Under the pieces are notes generated by a model. The model had not been told where the DNA came from. It did not search any database and saw only the letters and a program-made list of their open reading frames with translations. 64,000 nucleotides of DNA from positions 186,001 through 250,000 of the forward strand of contig NZ_FXEG02000003.1 of assembly GCF_900176255.2 (NCBI RefSeq), read 5' to 3'. The translations under genes were made by a program, and so were the position numbers. Below are positions 25,875 through 35,046 of this stretch, piece after piece (the first letter of the stretch is position 1; the number at the start of each line of letters is the position of its first letter). This DNA is from Mycobacterium ahvazicum (GTDB lineage: Bacteria; Actinomycetota; Actinomycetes; Mycobacteriales; Mycobacteriaceae).

Positions 25875-27089
25875 GTGACAGTCATAGCCCAGGCCGACAC
25901 GTTCCTCGGTGCCGAATCTCTGCAGGATCCCTACCCGCTGTACGAGCGCATGCGCAGCGCGGGGCCGGTGCACCGGATCGGTGATTCCGAGTTCTACGCC
26001 GTGTGCAGCTGGGATGCCGTTGAAGACGCCATCAGCCGGCCCGAGGACTTTTCGGCGAACCTGACCGCGACGTTGACCTACACCCCCGACGGCGGCATCA
26101 AGGCGTTCGAGATGGAGCCGCTCGGCGGCGCGACCCACGTGCTGGCCACCGCGGACGATCCCGCCCACGCCGTGCACCGCAAGCTGCTGGTGCGCCAGTT
26201 GGCGGCCCGGCGAGTTCGCGCAATCGAGCAATTCGCGACCGATACCGCGGACCGGTTATGGAACGAGGGCTGTCGCGACGGGCGCATCGAATGGATGGAC
26301 GCCGTCGCCAACCGCCTGCCGATGATGGTGGTGGCAGAGCTGATCGGGGTCCCCACGACCGATGCCGCGCAGCTGATGAAGTGGGGCTACGCGGCCACCC
26401 AGACAGTGGAAGGTCTGGTCAGCGAGGAACAACTGGCCGCCGCGGGGATCGCGGTCTTGGAACTCGGCGGCTATATCAGCCAGCAGTTCGATCTCGCCGC
26501 AGCGGATCCCCAGGACAACCTGCTGGGCGAGCTTGCCGTTGCCTGTGCCTCGGGCGAGCTCGAAACCTTCGCCGCCCAGGTGATGATGGTGATCTTGTTC
26601 GCCGCCGGGGGAGAGTCGACCGCGTCGCTGCTGGGCAGCGCGGCCTGGATTCTGGCGAACCGCCCCGACATCCAGCAACAGGTGCGCGAAAACCCGGCGC
26701 TGCTCCCGGCATTCATCGAGGAGACACTGCGCTACGAGCCGCCGTTTCGGGGCCACTACCGACATGTGCGAAACGACACCGTGCTGGCCGGTGTCGAGCT
26801 GCCCGCAGACGCGCACCTGTTGCTGCTGTGGGGTGCGGCCAACCGCGACCCGGCCCACTTCGACAGGCCCGGGGAGTTCCTGCTGGATCGCGCCGAAACC
26901 AAGGGGCACATCAGTTTTGGCAAAGGCGCACACTTCTGCGTCGGGGCCGCGCTGGCACGCCTGGAAGCCACGATCGTATTGCGCCTGCTGCTGGATCGGA
27001 CCTCGACGATCGCACAAGCCGACGTTGGACAGTGGCTGCCCAGTCTTCTCGTGCGTCGTCTCGAACGCCTCGAGCTGGCCGTCGGCTGA
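25875..27089 (+). CDS. cyp144: Cytochrome P450 CYP144 family
   Basis: 404 residues from GTG 25875. The oxygen-binding I-helix is LFAAGGESTASLLG, the ExxR motif is ETLRYEPPF, and the heme-cysteine loop is FGKGAHFCVGAALARLE. Neighbours on both sides match the Rv1776c-Rv1777-Rv1779c order. In M. tuberculosis CYP144A1 has a long form of 434 residues and a form lacking the first 30; the present start corresponds to the short form. An in-frame TGA at 25848 rules out an extension beyond nine codons. Confidence 0.88.
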   Translation: MTVIAQADTFLGAESLQDPYPLYERMRSAGPVHRIGDSEFYAVCSWDAVEDAISRPEDFSANLTATLTYTPDGGIKAFEMEPLGGATHVLATADDPAHAVHRKLLVRQLAARRVRAIEQFATDTADRLWNEGCRDGRIEWMDAVANRLPMMVVAELIGVPTTDAAQLMKWGYAATQTVEGLVSEEQLAAAGIAVLELGGYISQQFDLAAADPQDNLLGELAVACASGELETFAAQVMMVILFAAGGESTASLLGSAAWILANRPDIQQQVRENPALLPAFIEETLRYEPPFRGHYRHVRNDTVLAGVELPADAHLLLLWGAANRDPAHFDRPGEFLLDRAETKGHISFGKGAHFCVGAALARLEATIVLRLLLDRTSTIAQADVGQWLPSLLVRRLERLELAVG

Positions 27090-27096
27090 TTCGCGG

Positions 27097-28893
27097 CTAT
27101 TTCCCGGGCGGAAGTTGGCGTGGCCCTTCGGGCGGGCGAAGCTGGCGCGGGCCCTCACGCTGCGACAACTCCGGAGTGCGATCGCTGTCCGCGGGCGCCA
27201 GCGGTAGCCCGTCGGCGCCCTTGACGCGCAGTCCCGGTGCACGGTGCTGATTCACGCGCGGGGCCGGGTGGTCGTCAGTCTCGTGGTGCTCGCGCGCGGA
27301 GGCGATCCGCTCGGGACGTTGCGTATCGGCCGTCGACGAGCGCGGCTCGCCTGGGCCAGAGCTTTCGGCGTCGAACGTGACTTTGCGAGTGCGCCTGAGC
27401 GCGAACGTGATCTCCTCGACCTCTTCGAACACGTGGCGCGCGGTGCGCAGCGGTGCCGTGGTGGTGTCGATCGCCCGCGCGACGAAGGGCGGCACCAGCG
27501 GACGAATCCAGCGCGCCGCGGCCCTGGGGATCGACGGGATGGCCGAAGTGGTGGGCTCGTCCGGCACTTCAACCGCGCCGGCCGGTTCGACCTCCGCCGG
27601 CAGATTTTTCACCGCCGGCGTCAGATCGACATGGGAATCCGCTGTGCCGGCGGGCAATTCGGCGGTAGCGCGACTGGCGGCTTCCGCCTCGGCGGCGATC
27701 GGCAGGTAAATGTCTTCCTGCACCGGTTCGAAGGTCCGCACCGGCGGCGCGGGGCGCGGGCCCTCGATGGCTTCGGTGACTCGACGGCGCTGCTGCTCCC
27801 GGTCGATCTCGGTCTGTGCTTCGATGGCCAGCCGAGCCTGAGTGAGTTGATGCTCGGCCCATAGGATTTCGGCTTCGCGGCGGACTTCGGCGCGCTTGAT
27901 CGCGATCGCGGTATCCGCGTCGAGTTCGGCGCGCTCACGCTCCGCCCGGGCGGTCACGCGGCGATCGTGAGTGGTCTCGGCGCGCCACACCCGCAGAATC
28001 AGGGGAAGCAAATAGACCAACACGAAAAACGCGATGGTCGCCAAGCGCAACACCATCGCCCCGGCGCTCGCGAAGGTGAGCTCGTTCATCGCGATCCAGC
28101 GCACGCCAACGCCGCCCGGGCCGGCATCGGCAAGCACCCGGTCGCGGGCGTCGTTGACGGCCTGCTCCTCGCGGGAAATCGTCGCGTCCAATGCGGGCGC
28201 CTGGGTCTCGCGGGCCGCCAACGCGTTGTCCAGCTCACGCTGCGCATCGGCGAGAATCTGGTTGGCCGTTCGGGTTTCGGGCCCGGCACCGGGATCGCCG
28301 GTGATGTGGGTCTGTGGGCACGCCGGACTCGGGTGGTATTCGCAGCGCGCGACGACCAGGGCGTTGTCCTGGCCGTTGCGGGCCTGGGTGACCGCGTCGT
28401 CGAGCCCGTTGCGCGCCGCACGGGCGCGTTGCAGCGCTGCCGACGCCTGCGCGACAGCCGGCGCCGAGTCGGCGCTACGCAGCGCCCGGTCCTCGAGATG
28501 GTGGTCGATCGAACGGGAAAACACCACGAGCGCGGCGAGTTCGCCGACGACAACGCCGACCGTCACCGCAACGACCACCCGGCCGGCGATGCCGGGCCAG
28601 CCTCGGTGCGGGCCGCTGGCGATGCCGCGCGTCACAGCCCCGACCAGCAGGCCGAACATCGGGGTCAGCGCGACGACAGCAATCAGCGGCCAGCGTGCCG
28701 ACGCCTTGACCGCCAAGGCCGCGACCAGCCAGGCCAGCGCAGCTCCGAGCAGCACCACTGCGCCGGCGACGGCGTGGGTGGACCGCTCGTGGCGTTCACT
28801 CAACTCGCGCCAGTGACCGCCACCAAGCCAGGCGAGTACCCCCTCGACCCGGGAGACGGCTGAGCGCGGCTCAATTGATTCGTGGGCGCCCAT
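27097..28893 (-). CDS. DUF4407 membrane protein (Rv1779c-like)
   Basis: 598 residues. Membrane segments are seen near residues 42-62, 68-90, 105-128 and 290-312. A periplasmic or luminal helical loop between the third and fourth carries alternating Ala/Arg/Glu stretches. After the fourth segment comes a charged coiled-coil region (RAERERAELDADTAIAIKRA ... EAQTEIDREQQRRR) and a long Pro-rich cytoplasmic tail ending in two near-copies of EGPRQLRPP/EGPRQLPPG. Function is unknown. Convergent with cyp144 with only 7 bp between stops. Confidence 0.8.
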   Translation of the reverse strand: MGAHESIEPRSAVSRVEGVLAWLGGGHWRELSERHERSTHAVAGAVVLLGAALAWLVAALAVKASARWPLIAVVALTPMFGLLVGAVTRGIASGPHRGWPGIAGRVVVAVTVGVVVGELAALVVFSRSIDHHLEDRALRSADSAPAVAQASAALQRARAARNGLDDAVTQARNGQDNALVVARCEYHPSPACPQTHITGDPGAGPETRTANQILADAQRELDNALAARETQAPALDATISREEQAVNDARDRVLADAGPGGVGVRWIAMNELTFASAGAMVLRLATIAFFVLVYLLPLILRVWRAETTHDRRVTARAERERAELDADTAIAIKRAEVRREAEILWAEHQLTQARLAIEAQTEIDREQQRRRVTEAIEGPRPAPPVRTFEPVQEDIYLPIAAEAEAASRATAELPAGTADSHVDLTPAVKNLPAEVEPAGAVEVPDEPTTSAIPSIPRAAARWIRPLVPPFVARAIDTTTAPLRTARHVFEEVEEITFALRRTRKVTFDAESSGPGEPRSSTADTQRPERIASAREHHETDDHPAPRVNQHRAPGLRVKGADGLPLAPADSDRTPELSQREGPRQLRPPEGPRQLPPGK

Positions 28894-29071
28894 CAGACTC
28901 CAACACCTCCGTCGTCAAGCGTCCCAGGCCGTCGGCCGACACACCGAATCGAAGCGCCGACGTGTGGCGTTGTTCACAACGCGATCCCGTGGGGGCGGAG
29001 AAGGGTGAAATTCCTGCGACGCGGACAGATCTGCGAAGTTTCCGGCAAATGCCGTGAGACGGTATAAGCCT

Positions 29072-29629
29072 ATGCAAAACCACGACTACGTCACCTACGA
29101 AGAATTCGGACGCAGATTCTTCGAGGTCGCCGTCACGCCCGAGCGTGTCGCCGCCGCATTCGCCGACATCGCCGGCAACGAATTCGCGATGGAGCCGATT
29201 GCCCAGGGACCCGGCGGGATTGCCAAGGTCAGCGCCAACGTCAAGATCCAAGACCCGCGGGTCACGCGACGCTTGGGGGACAGCATCACCTTCGTCGTTC
29301 ACATTCCGCTCTCGATTGATCTGCTGCTGGATCTGCGGCTCGACAAGCAGCGTTTTCAGGTCTCCGGTGACATCGCGTTGCGCGCGACCGCACGCGCGGC
29401 CGAGCCGCTGATCCTGATCGTCGACGTCGCGAAGCCGCGACCCTCCGATATCACCGTCAATGTGTCGTCGAAGTCGTTCCGCGGCGAGATACTGCGCATC
29501 CTGGCCGGTGTGGACGGTGAGATTCGCCGATTCATCGCCCAATACGTCGCCGACGAGATCGATGCGCCCCACTCGCAGGCCGCGCAGGTCATCGACGTCG
29601 AAGAGAAGTTGAACGAGGCCTGGCCGTAG
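29072..29629 (+). CDS. Conserved protein of unknown function (Rv1780-like)
   Basis: 185 residues from ATG 29072; GTG 29054 is an alternative six codons earlier. The protein begins YVTYEEFGRRFFEVAVTPERVAAAFADI and has alternating beta-strands in the middle (ITFVVHIPLSIDLLLDLRL; RFQVSGDIALRATARA; PLILIVDVAKP). It ends with a helix that may bind a partner. The gene order (DUF4407 gene divergent, malQ and eccB5 beyond) matches Rv1780 next to ESX-5. A START/SRPBCC-type or lipid-binding fold is possible but not shown. Confidence 0.7.
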   Translation: MQNHDYVTYEEFGRRFFEVAVTPERVAAAFADIAGNEFAMEPIAQGPGGIAKVSANVKIQDPRVTRRLGDSITFVVHIPLSIDLLLDLRLDKQRFQVSGDIALRATARAAEPLILIVDVAKPRPSDITVNVSSKSFRGEILRILAGVDGEIRRFIAQYVADEIDAPHSQAAQVIDVEEKLNEAWP

Positions 29630-29754
29630 TGCATGCGCCGGCAAATTGCCGGCCGGCCGAGACGGTGACGCAACGCGCGTTTTGCGGTTCCCTCGGCGCG
29701 GGTATGTAGAACCTCGACTGAACGCTCGGGACGGTTCAAGAGGAGCGACAAACT

Positions 29755-30183
29755 TTGGCGCAAGTAGATGTTTCGACGACGTCGGATCTGGACCCCAGTG
29801 CCGCTTGGAAACTGGCGTCCGATCTGGGTCGATTCGAGGAATGGATGACCATCTTCGGTGGCTGGCGCGGTGAAATGCCGTCGACGATCGAGCAGGGCAC
29901 CAAAGTCTCGTCGTGCATCAAGGTCAAAGGATTCCGCAACGTCGTGCACTGGACGGTGACCCGCTACGACGAACCCAAATCGATTGAGCTGCAAGGCCGC
30001 GGTCGGGGTGGGATTCGGATCACCGTGGCGATGGACGTCACCGACACTCAACCGGGGTCCGTCTTTCACTTGAACGCCGACATCGGCGGCGGGGTGCTCA
30101 GCGGGCCGGTCGGCAAGGTTGTGGCGCGCGTGCTGCGCACCGATGTGCGCACGTCGGTAGAAAACCTGGCCGCGCTGCAGTAG
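29755..30183 (+). CDS. SRPBCC (polyketide cyclase / START-like) family protein
   Basis: 142 residues from TTG 29755 with AGAGGAG upstream. VDVSTTSDLDPSAAWKLASDLGRFEEWM is the typical SRPBCC opening, where the first strand is followed by the helix-grip tryptophan region. YDEPKSIELQGRG and VFHLNADIGGGVLSGPVGKVVARVL continue the fold. Such proteins bind hydrophobic ligands in a deep pocket. It follows the Rv1780-like gene on the same strand after a 125-bp gap. Confidence 0.78.
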   Translation: MAQVDVSTTSDLDPSAAWKLASDLGRFEEWMTIFGGWRGEMPSTIEQGTKVSSCIKVKGFRNVVHWTVTRYDEPKSIELQGRGRGGIRITVAMDVTDTQPGSVFHLNADIGGGVLSGPVGKVVARVLRTDVRTSVENLAALQ

Positions 30184-30192
30184 CCGCGGGCG

Positions 30193-30465
30193 TCACCGCG
30201 CGGGGTGGCTTCCGAGCCATTCCCGTTCCGCCTGGCGGATTCGCCTGCCGTCCATGGCAAGCCAATCCAGCCCGACGCCCAATGCCATCAGTCCGGCAAT
30301 GGCCGCCGAGAGACCAATGCCGATCTCGCCCAACGCAAATCCGGTGACGGATACCACCAGTGCGATTACCGCGGCCCCGACAACGAGCATGCCCGGCGTC
30401 CGCACGGATTGCTGCGGCGGTCCAGAGCGAACCTCGTCAATCGAGCTGTGGCTGTTGTGGTCCAT
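30193..30465 (-). CDS. Small two-helix membrane protein, UsfY-like
   Basis: 90 residues from ATG 30465 (MDHNSHSSIDEVRSG). Two membrane segments, GMLVVGAAVIALVVSVTGFA and GIGLSAAIAGLMALGVGL, are followed by a basic C-terminus RRIRQAEREWLGSHP. This arrangement and the ending recall UsfY, a stress-related mycobacterial protein, but similarity is only by eye. A longer frame to 30663 has no support. Confidence 0.55.
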   Translation of the reverse strand: MDHNSHSSIDEVRSGPPQQSVRTPGMLVVGAAVIALVVSVTGFALGEIGIGLSAAIAGLMALGVGLDWLAMDGRRIRQAEREWLGSHPAR

Positions 30466-30533
30466 GCAGACGCGGCTACCCGAAACCCCGCGTGGCCAAA
30501 CGGCTTCGGCGCCCGGACCGCCGGTGAGCGCGT

Positions 30534-31004
30534 TCATTCCGGATCCCACGACAGCAATCGACGCACCGGCCGCGTCTCGATCGCATTGACGGTCAGCAGT
30601 CGGCGCGTGATCCGCCACCCCGAGTCCGTCGACTCGTACTCGTCGTCGTAGCGCAAATGCCAAGCCGCGTCGAATACCTCATCGCCGCGCCGAGTCCAAT
30701 GATGGGCGACGCACGCGATCCGGCCGCGCGCAGTGCCAGGACGCGGCCCGTCGTCGTACACCTCGCCGACGATCGCGTGTTCGGTACGGGCCACCGCGGC
30801 CACCGCGGCAACGGCCTGCCTAATGGCCGGCCGGCCCCGATGCGCATGAAGCGGCGTCAACGTGGCCGGCGGCCCAGGCACCATCAGCTCGGCGTCTATC
30901 GCGAAAAGTGCTGCCACGGAATCGAATTGACGATCGTCAACCCCGGCCGCATAGCGGTGTACCACATCGCTGAGTGCGGATCGATCGTTCGCGGAGAGCG
31001 TCAT
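30534..31004 (-). CDS. SnoaL/NTF2-like protein
   Basis: 156 residues. DRSALSDVVHRYAAGVDDRQFDSVAALFAIDAELMVPG is the opening of NTF2-like (SnoaL_4) folds, and WRITRRLLTVNAIETRPV is the closing strand. In this superfamily members are dehydratases, isomerases or ligand-binding proteins. No specific function can be read. It lies 27 bp beyond the stop of malQ in the upstream direction and is on the same strand as malQ and the UsfY-like gene. Confidence 0.72.
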   Translation of the reverse strand: MTLSANDRSALSDVVHRYAAGVDDRQFDSVAALFAIDAELMVPGPPATLTPLHAHRGRPAIRQAVAAVAAVARTEHAIVGEVYDDGPRPGTARGRIACVAHHWTRRGDEVFDAAWHLRYDDEYESTDSGWRITRRLLTVNAIETRPVRRLLSWDPE

Positions 31005-31030
31005 GGCACCCGAAGCTAACAGGCGCGCGG

Positions 31031-33181
31031 TCAGATGGTCGGCGGTGCCAGCGCGGTGCGCACCGCATCGACCAGCGTAGCGACCCGGCGACTGGTGAAT
31101 ACGTCCTCGAGCATCACCGGCTTACCGTCGGGGCCCGTCAGCGGAACCCGCCAGTTTGGGTACTCATCGGTGGTACCGGGCTGATTCTGGGTGCGGCGAT
31201 CACCGACCGCGTCGGTCAGCGCCACGCCCAACAACCGAGACGGCGTCCGGCCCAGGTAGCGGTAGAGGGCCAGCACGATCTGCTCGGGCTCGTCATCGTG
31301 CTCGCCGAGCAGCCCCACCCGGCGCAGCTCGGCCATCCAGGCCGCCAACTCCGCGCGATCGGACTCCAATTCCTCGGCCACGGGTCGGGTCAGCAATCCC
31401 AGCGACTCGCGCAGCCGGACATGGTCGCCGACCAGGTAACCGGCGGTCGGCGGCAGATCGTGGGTGGTGACCGACGACAGGCAGTACTCGCGCCAGCGTT
31501 CGGCCGGCAGCGGACCGCCGGTCCCGTCGCGGTCCAGCTCGAACCAGAGAATCGAGGTGCCCAGCAGTCCCCGGAGTAAGAGGTAGTCGCGGACCCACGG
31601 CTCGACGGTGCCGAGGTCCTCGCCGACCACCAGGGCACCGGCGCGGTGCGCCTCCAATGCGACGATGCCGACCATCGCCTCGTGGTCGTAGCGCACATAG
31701 GTGCCTTCATTCGGCGGTGCGCCCTCGGGGATCCACCACAGCCGGAACAACCCGATGATGTGGTCGATCCGGACACCGCCGGCATGCCGCAACACCGCCT
31801 GGATCAGCGCGCGGAACGGCCGGTACTCCTGCTCTTCCAGTCGGTCGGGGCGCCATGGCGGCTGCGACCAATCCTGGCCGAGCTGATTGAATTCGTCGGG
31901 CGGCGCGCCCGCTGTCACCCCCAGCGCCAGCACATCTTGCAGAGCCCAGGCGTCGGCCCCGTTCGGGTGCACGCCGACCGCCAGGTCGTGCATGATGCCC
32001 AACGACATGCCGGCCCGCACCGCCTGCGACTGTGCCGCGGCGAGTTGTTCGTCGATCTGCCATTGCAGCCAGCGGTGGAAATCGACCGCCTCCGCATGTT
32101 TTTCGGCGAACCGGGCGACGCCGATCGCGGTCGGATGCTGCAGGAATTCCGGCCAGCAATGCCAGTCGCCGCCGTATTTTTCGGCCAGCGCGCACCAGAC
32201 GGCGAAGTCGTTGAGCGCGCCGCCTTCACGCTCGCAGAAGGCGGCATAGGCCAGCTCCCGTCCCGCGGACCGCGGTATCCGGTAAATCAGCTTCAGCGCC
32301 TCCCGCTTGGCCTTCCATGCCTTGTCACGGTCAATGGAATCGAGCCGGGCGGCGTGCTGTTGGACCTCGTCGCGAAGCCGACGCAACCGGCCACGCTTGG
32401 CCAGGTCGGCGAATTCGGGGATGGACTCGACGCGAATATAAAGCGGGTTGAAGAAGCGGCGTGACGTCGGAAGATACGGAGAAGGCTCCATCGGGATCGT
32501 CGGGGTGGCCGCGTGCAGCGGGTTGACCAACAGGTAGTCGGCCCCGTGCCGCGACGCCGACCAGACGGCCAGGTCGGTCAGGTCGGTGAGGTCGCCGACG
32601 CCCCACGACTGTTCGGACCGCACGCTGTAGAGCTGGGCGGCCAGGCCCCAGGCCCGACGCGCGCCGAGTTGCTCCGGTAGGCCGAGCCAGTCGGGCGTCA
32701 CGATCAGCGCGGCGCTGGTTTCGATACCTCTGGATCGCAGATGCAAACGGTGGTAGCCCAGTGGCAGATCCGTCGGCAGCACAAAGCTCGCTTCGCCGAC
32801 CCATCGCCCGTCCAGATTGAACGGCGGCGTGAAGTTGTCGACCTGCTGCACGCCGCCGTGCACGGTCCCGTCCTCGAGCCGCAACAAGACTTCGGCGGGA
32901 TCGCCATGGGTCACGTGCACCCAGAACCGCGTCGGGGCGCCGGTGCGGGCGACGATGGTCGCCGGCAGTTGACGCGACCAATAGGTGCGCAGCTGGTTGG
33001 CCAGGGCCGCGTTGCGATCCTGCTCGGTGCCGGCCTCGACGCCGAGAGCCGCGAGCACGGCGATCAGCGTGTGCTCCGATATCTGAGCCTGGCGGCCCGC
33101 CCAGTCCTCGTACCACGTGGAAATGCCGAATCTCCCGGCCAGTTCGACCAACGAAGGTGCCAGCTCAGTCATGCCGCTCAT
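31031..33181 (-). CDS. malQ: 4-alpha-glucanotransferase (amylomaltase)
   Basis: 716 residues, close to M. tuberculosis MalQ (Rv1781c). An N-terminal beta-rich region is followed by the GH77 catalytic barrel: WGVGDLTDL, DYLLVNPLHA, GVRIDHIIGLFRLW (nucleophile Asp), VGEDLGTVEPWV (acid/base Glu) and TTHDLPPTAGYL (stabilising Asp). It transfers glucan chains between malto-oligosaccharides in glycogen and trehalose metabolism. It is divergent from eccB5, as in other slow growers, marking the left edge of ESX-5. Confidence 0.92.
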   Translation of the reverse strand: MSGMTELAPSLVELAGRFGISTWYEDWAGRQAQISEHTLIAVLAALGVEAGTEQDRNAALANQLRTYWSRQLPATIVARTGAPTRFWVHVTHGDPAEVLLRLEDGTVHGGVQQVDNFTPPFNLDGRWVGEASFVLPTDLPLGYHRLHLRSRGIETSAALIVTPDWLGLPEQLGARRAWGLAAQLYSVRSEQSWGVGDLTDLTDLAVWSASRHGADYLLVNPLHAATPTIPMEPSPYLPTSRRFFNPLYIRVESIPEFADLAKRGRLRRLRDEVQQHAARLDSIDRDKAWKAKREALKLIYRIPRSAGRELAYAAFCEREGGALNDFAVWCALAEKYGGDWHCWPEFLQHPTAIGVARFAEKHAEAVDFHRWLQWQIDEQLAAAQSQAVRAGMSLGIMHDLAVGVHPNGADAWALQDVLALGVTAGAPPDEFNQLGQDWSQPPWRPDRLEEQEYRPFRALIQAVLRHAGGVRIDHIIGLFRLWWIPEGAPPNEGTYVRYDHEAMVGIVALEAHRAGALVVGEDLGTVEPWVRDYLLLRGLLGTSILWFELDRDGTGGPLPAERWREYCLSSVTTHDLPPTAGYLVGDHVRLRESLGLLTRPVAEELESDRAELAAWMAELRRVGLLGEHDDEPEQIVLALYRYLGRTPSRLLGVALTDAVGDRRTQNQPGTTDEYPNWRVPLTGPDGKPVMLEDVFTSRRVATLVDAVRTALAPPTI

Positions 33182-33412
33182 CTTGCTGCCAAACGCCGCC
33201 CGGCACGATGCGAGCCGGGCGAATGACAGCGCTTGCTCGACAGGACGGGTTGGCCGTCCGCGGCTACGATCCCAATGGAGAGACGAGCAGTCCGGCCGGG
33301 GGATCCAGTGGGGAACAGGGAAACTGCCAGCTCAGCGGCGTTTGCCGGCGCTGAGCGAGTTGGCGATGCCGATTGACGCCGGCCGGATTGATGGACGTGA
33401 CGAGGCTTTGAA

Positions 33413-33526
33413 GTGAACGCCACATTGCGCTACATGGCGAGGTCATTGCGGGTGGCTTACGGTTATCGATGTGATTCGCGTGCTGGACGTTGTCCAGGCG
33501 TTCTAACAGACCGGATGGTGAATTAG
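33413..33526 (+). CDS. Small upstream ORF abutting eccB5 (hypothetical)
   Basis: A GTG-initiated frame of 37 residues starting VNATLRYMARSLRV and ending DRMVN. GAGG lies seven bases before the GTG. Its TAG shares one base with the GTG of eccB5 (TAGTG), a geometry seen for coupled genes. Codon content is not distinctive and an open frame of this length is easily produced by chance in GC-rich DNA, so this is a candidate leader peptide only. Confidence 0.3.
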   Translation: MNATLRYMARSLRVAYGYRCDSRAGRCPGVLTDRMVN

Positions 33527-35046
33527 TGGCGGAAGAGAGTCGCGGGCAGCGCGGCTCGGGGTACGGCCTCGGGCTATCGACGCGCACCCAGGTGACCGGC
33601 TATCAGTTCCTTGCTCGGCGCACCTCGATGGCACTGACCCGCTGGCGGGTCCGGATGGAGGTCGAGCCGGGACGGCGCCAGACCTTGGCCATCGTGGCGT
33701 CGGTCTCCGCAGCGGTGGTGATCTGCCTGGGCGCGCTGTTGTACTCCTTCATCAGCCCGGCCGGTCAGGTGGGGGATTCGCCGATCATCGCCGACCGCGA
33801 CTCCGGTGCGCTTTACGTCCGGGTCGGCGACAAGCTGTACCCGGCACTGAACCTGGCCTCGGCCAGGTTGATCACCGGACGCCCCGACAACCCGCACCTC
33901 GTGCGCTCCAGCCAGATCGCCAACGTCCCGCGTGGCCCGATGGTGGGCATCCCCGGTGCGCCGTCGACCTTCGGCCCCAAGACCCCGTCCCTGTCGTCGT
34001 GGCTGATCTGCGACACCGTCGCCGGTTCGACCGGCGTCGGTGCGCCCTCGGGTGTGACCGTGACGGTGATCGACGGCACGCCCGATCTCAGTAACCGCCG
34101 CCACGTATTGAACGGCTCGGACGCCGTGGTGCTGAGCTACAACGGCGACACCTGGGTAATCCGGGAAGGACGCCGATCGCGGATCGACGCGGCCAACCGC
34201 TCCGTGCTGTTGCCGCTCGGCTTGACCCCGGAACAGATCAGCATGGCAAAGCCGATGAGCCGCGCCTTGTTCGACGCGTTGCCGGTGGGCCCCGAGTTGA
34301 CGGTGCCCGAGGTGCAGAACGCGGGCAGTGCGGCGACCTTCCCCAACGCCCCCGGCCCGGTGGGAACGATCCTCGTCACGCCGCAAATCAGTGGGCCCCA
34401 ACAGTATTCGCTGGTCTTGCCCGAAGGTGTGCAGACGCTGCCGCCGTTGGTCGCGCAGATCATGCAGAACGCCGGCGGTGCCAACAACAGCAAGCCGGTG
34501 ACCGTGGAGCCGGCGGCGTTGGCCAAGATGCCGGTGGTCAACAAGCTTGACCTGTCGTCGTACCCGGACAACCCGCTGAATGTCACGGATTTGCGGGAGA
34601 ACCCGGCGACCTGCTGGTGGTGGGAGAAGACCAGCGGAGAGAACCGGGCCCGCATCCAGGTCATCTCCGGACCCACCATCCCGGTGTCGCAGTCCGAGAC
34701 GAAAAAGATTGTCTCGCTGGTGAAGTCGGACACCACCGGCCGCACCGCCGACCAGGTCTACTTCGGTCCTAACTTCGCCAACTTCGTCGCCGTGACCGGC
34801 AACGATCCGGGTGCTAAAACCACCGAATCGCTATGGTGGGTGACGGATGCCGGCGCCCGATTCGGTGTCGACGACACCCGCGAAGTGCGCGAGGCGTTGG
34901 GTTTGCAAACCAACCCGAGCCTGGCGCCGTGGGTCGCGCTCCGGCTCCTTCCGCAGGGCCCGACGCTGTCGCGGGCTGATGCGCTGGTGGAGCACGACAC
35001 CCTCCCGATGGATATGTCCCCTGCAGAGTTGGTGGTACCGAAGTGA
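33526..35046 (+). CDS. eccB5: ESX-5 membrane complex component EccB5
   Basis: 506 residues from GTG 33526, the same length as M. tuberculosis EccB5 (Rv1782). N-terminal cytoplasmic part (STRTQVTGYQFLARR), one membrane helix near residues 50-72 (VSAAVVICLGALLYSFI), and a large periplasmic domain with repeated R1-R4-type segments and a cysteine pair (ICDTVAG; ATCWWWEKT). It forms the periplasmic part of the type VII core complex with EccC5, EccD5 and EccE5. Its stop overlaps the GTG of eccC5 (GTGA). A 12-codon upstream extension (33490) is open but unlikely. Confidence 0.95.
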   Translation: MAEESRGQRGSGYGLGLSTRTQVTGYQFLARRTSMALTRWRVRMEVEPGRRQTLAIVASVSAAVVICLGALLYSFISPAGQVGDSPIIADRDSGALYVRVGDKLYPALNLASARLITGRPDNPHLVRSSQIANVPRGPMVGIPGAPSTFGPKTPSLSSWLICDTVAGSTGVGAPSGVTVTVIDGTPDLSNRRHVLNGSDAVVLSYNGDTWVIREGRRSRIDAANRSVLLPLGLTPEQISMAKPMSRALFDALPVGPELTVPEVQNAGSAATFPNAPGPVGTILVTPQISGPQQYSLVLPEGVQTLPPLVAQIMQNAGGANNSKPVTVEPAALAKMPVVNKLDLSSYPDNPLNVTDLRENPATCWWWEKTSGENRARIQVISGPTIPVSQSETKKIVSLVKSDTTGRTADQVYFGPNFANFVAVTGNDPGAKTTESLWWVTDAGARFGVDDTREVREALGLQTNPSLAPWVALRLLPQGPTLSRADALVEHDTLPMDMSPAELVVPK

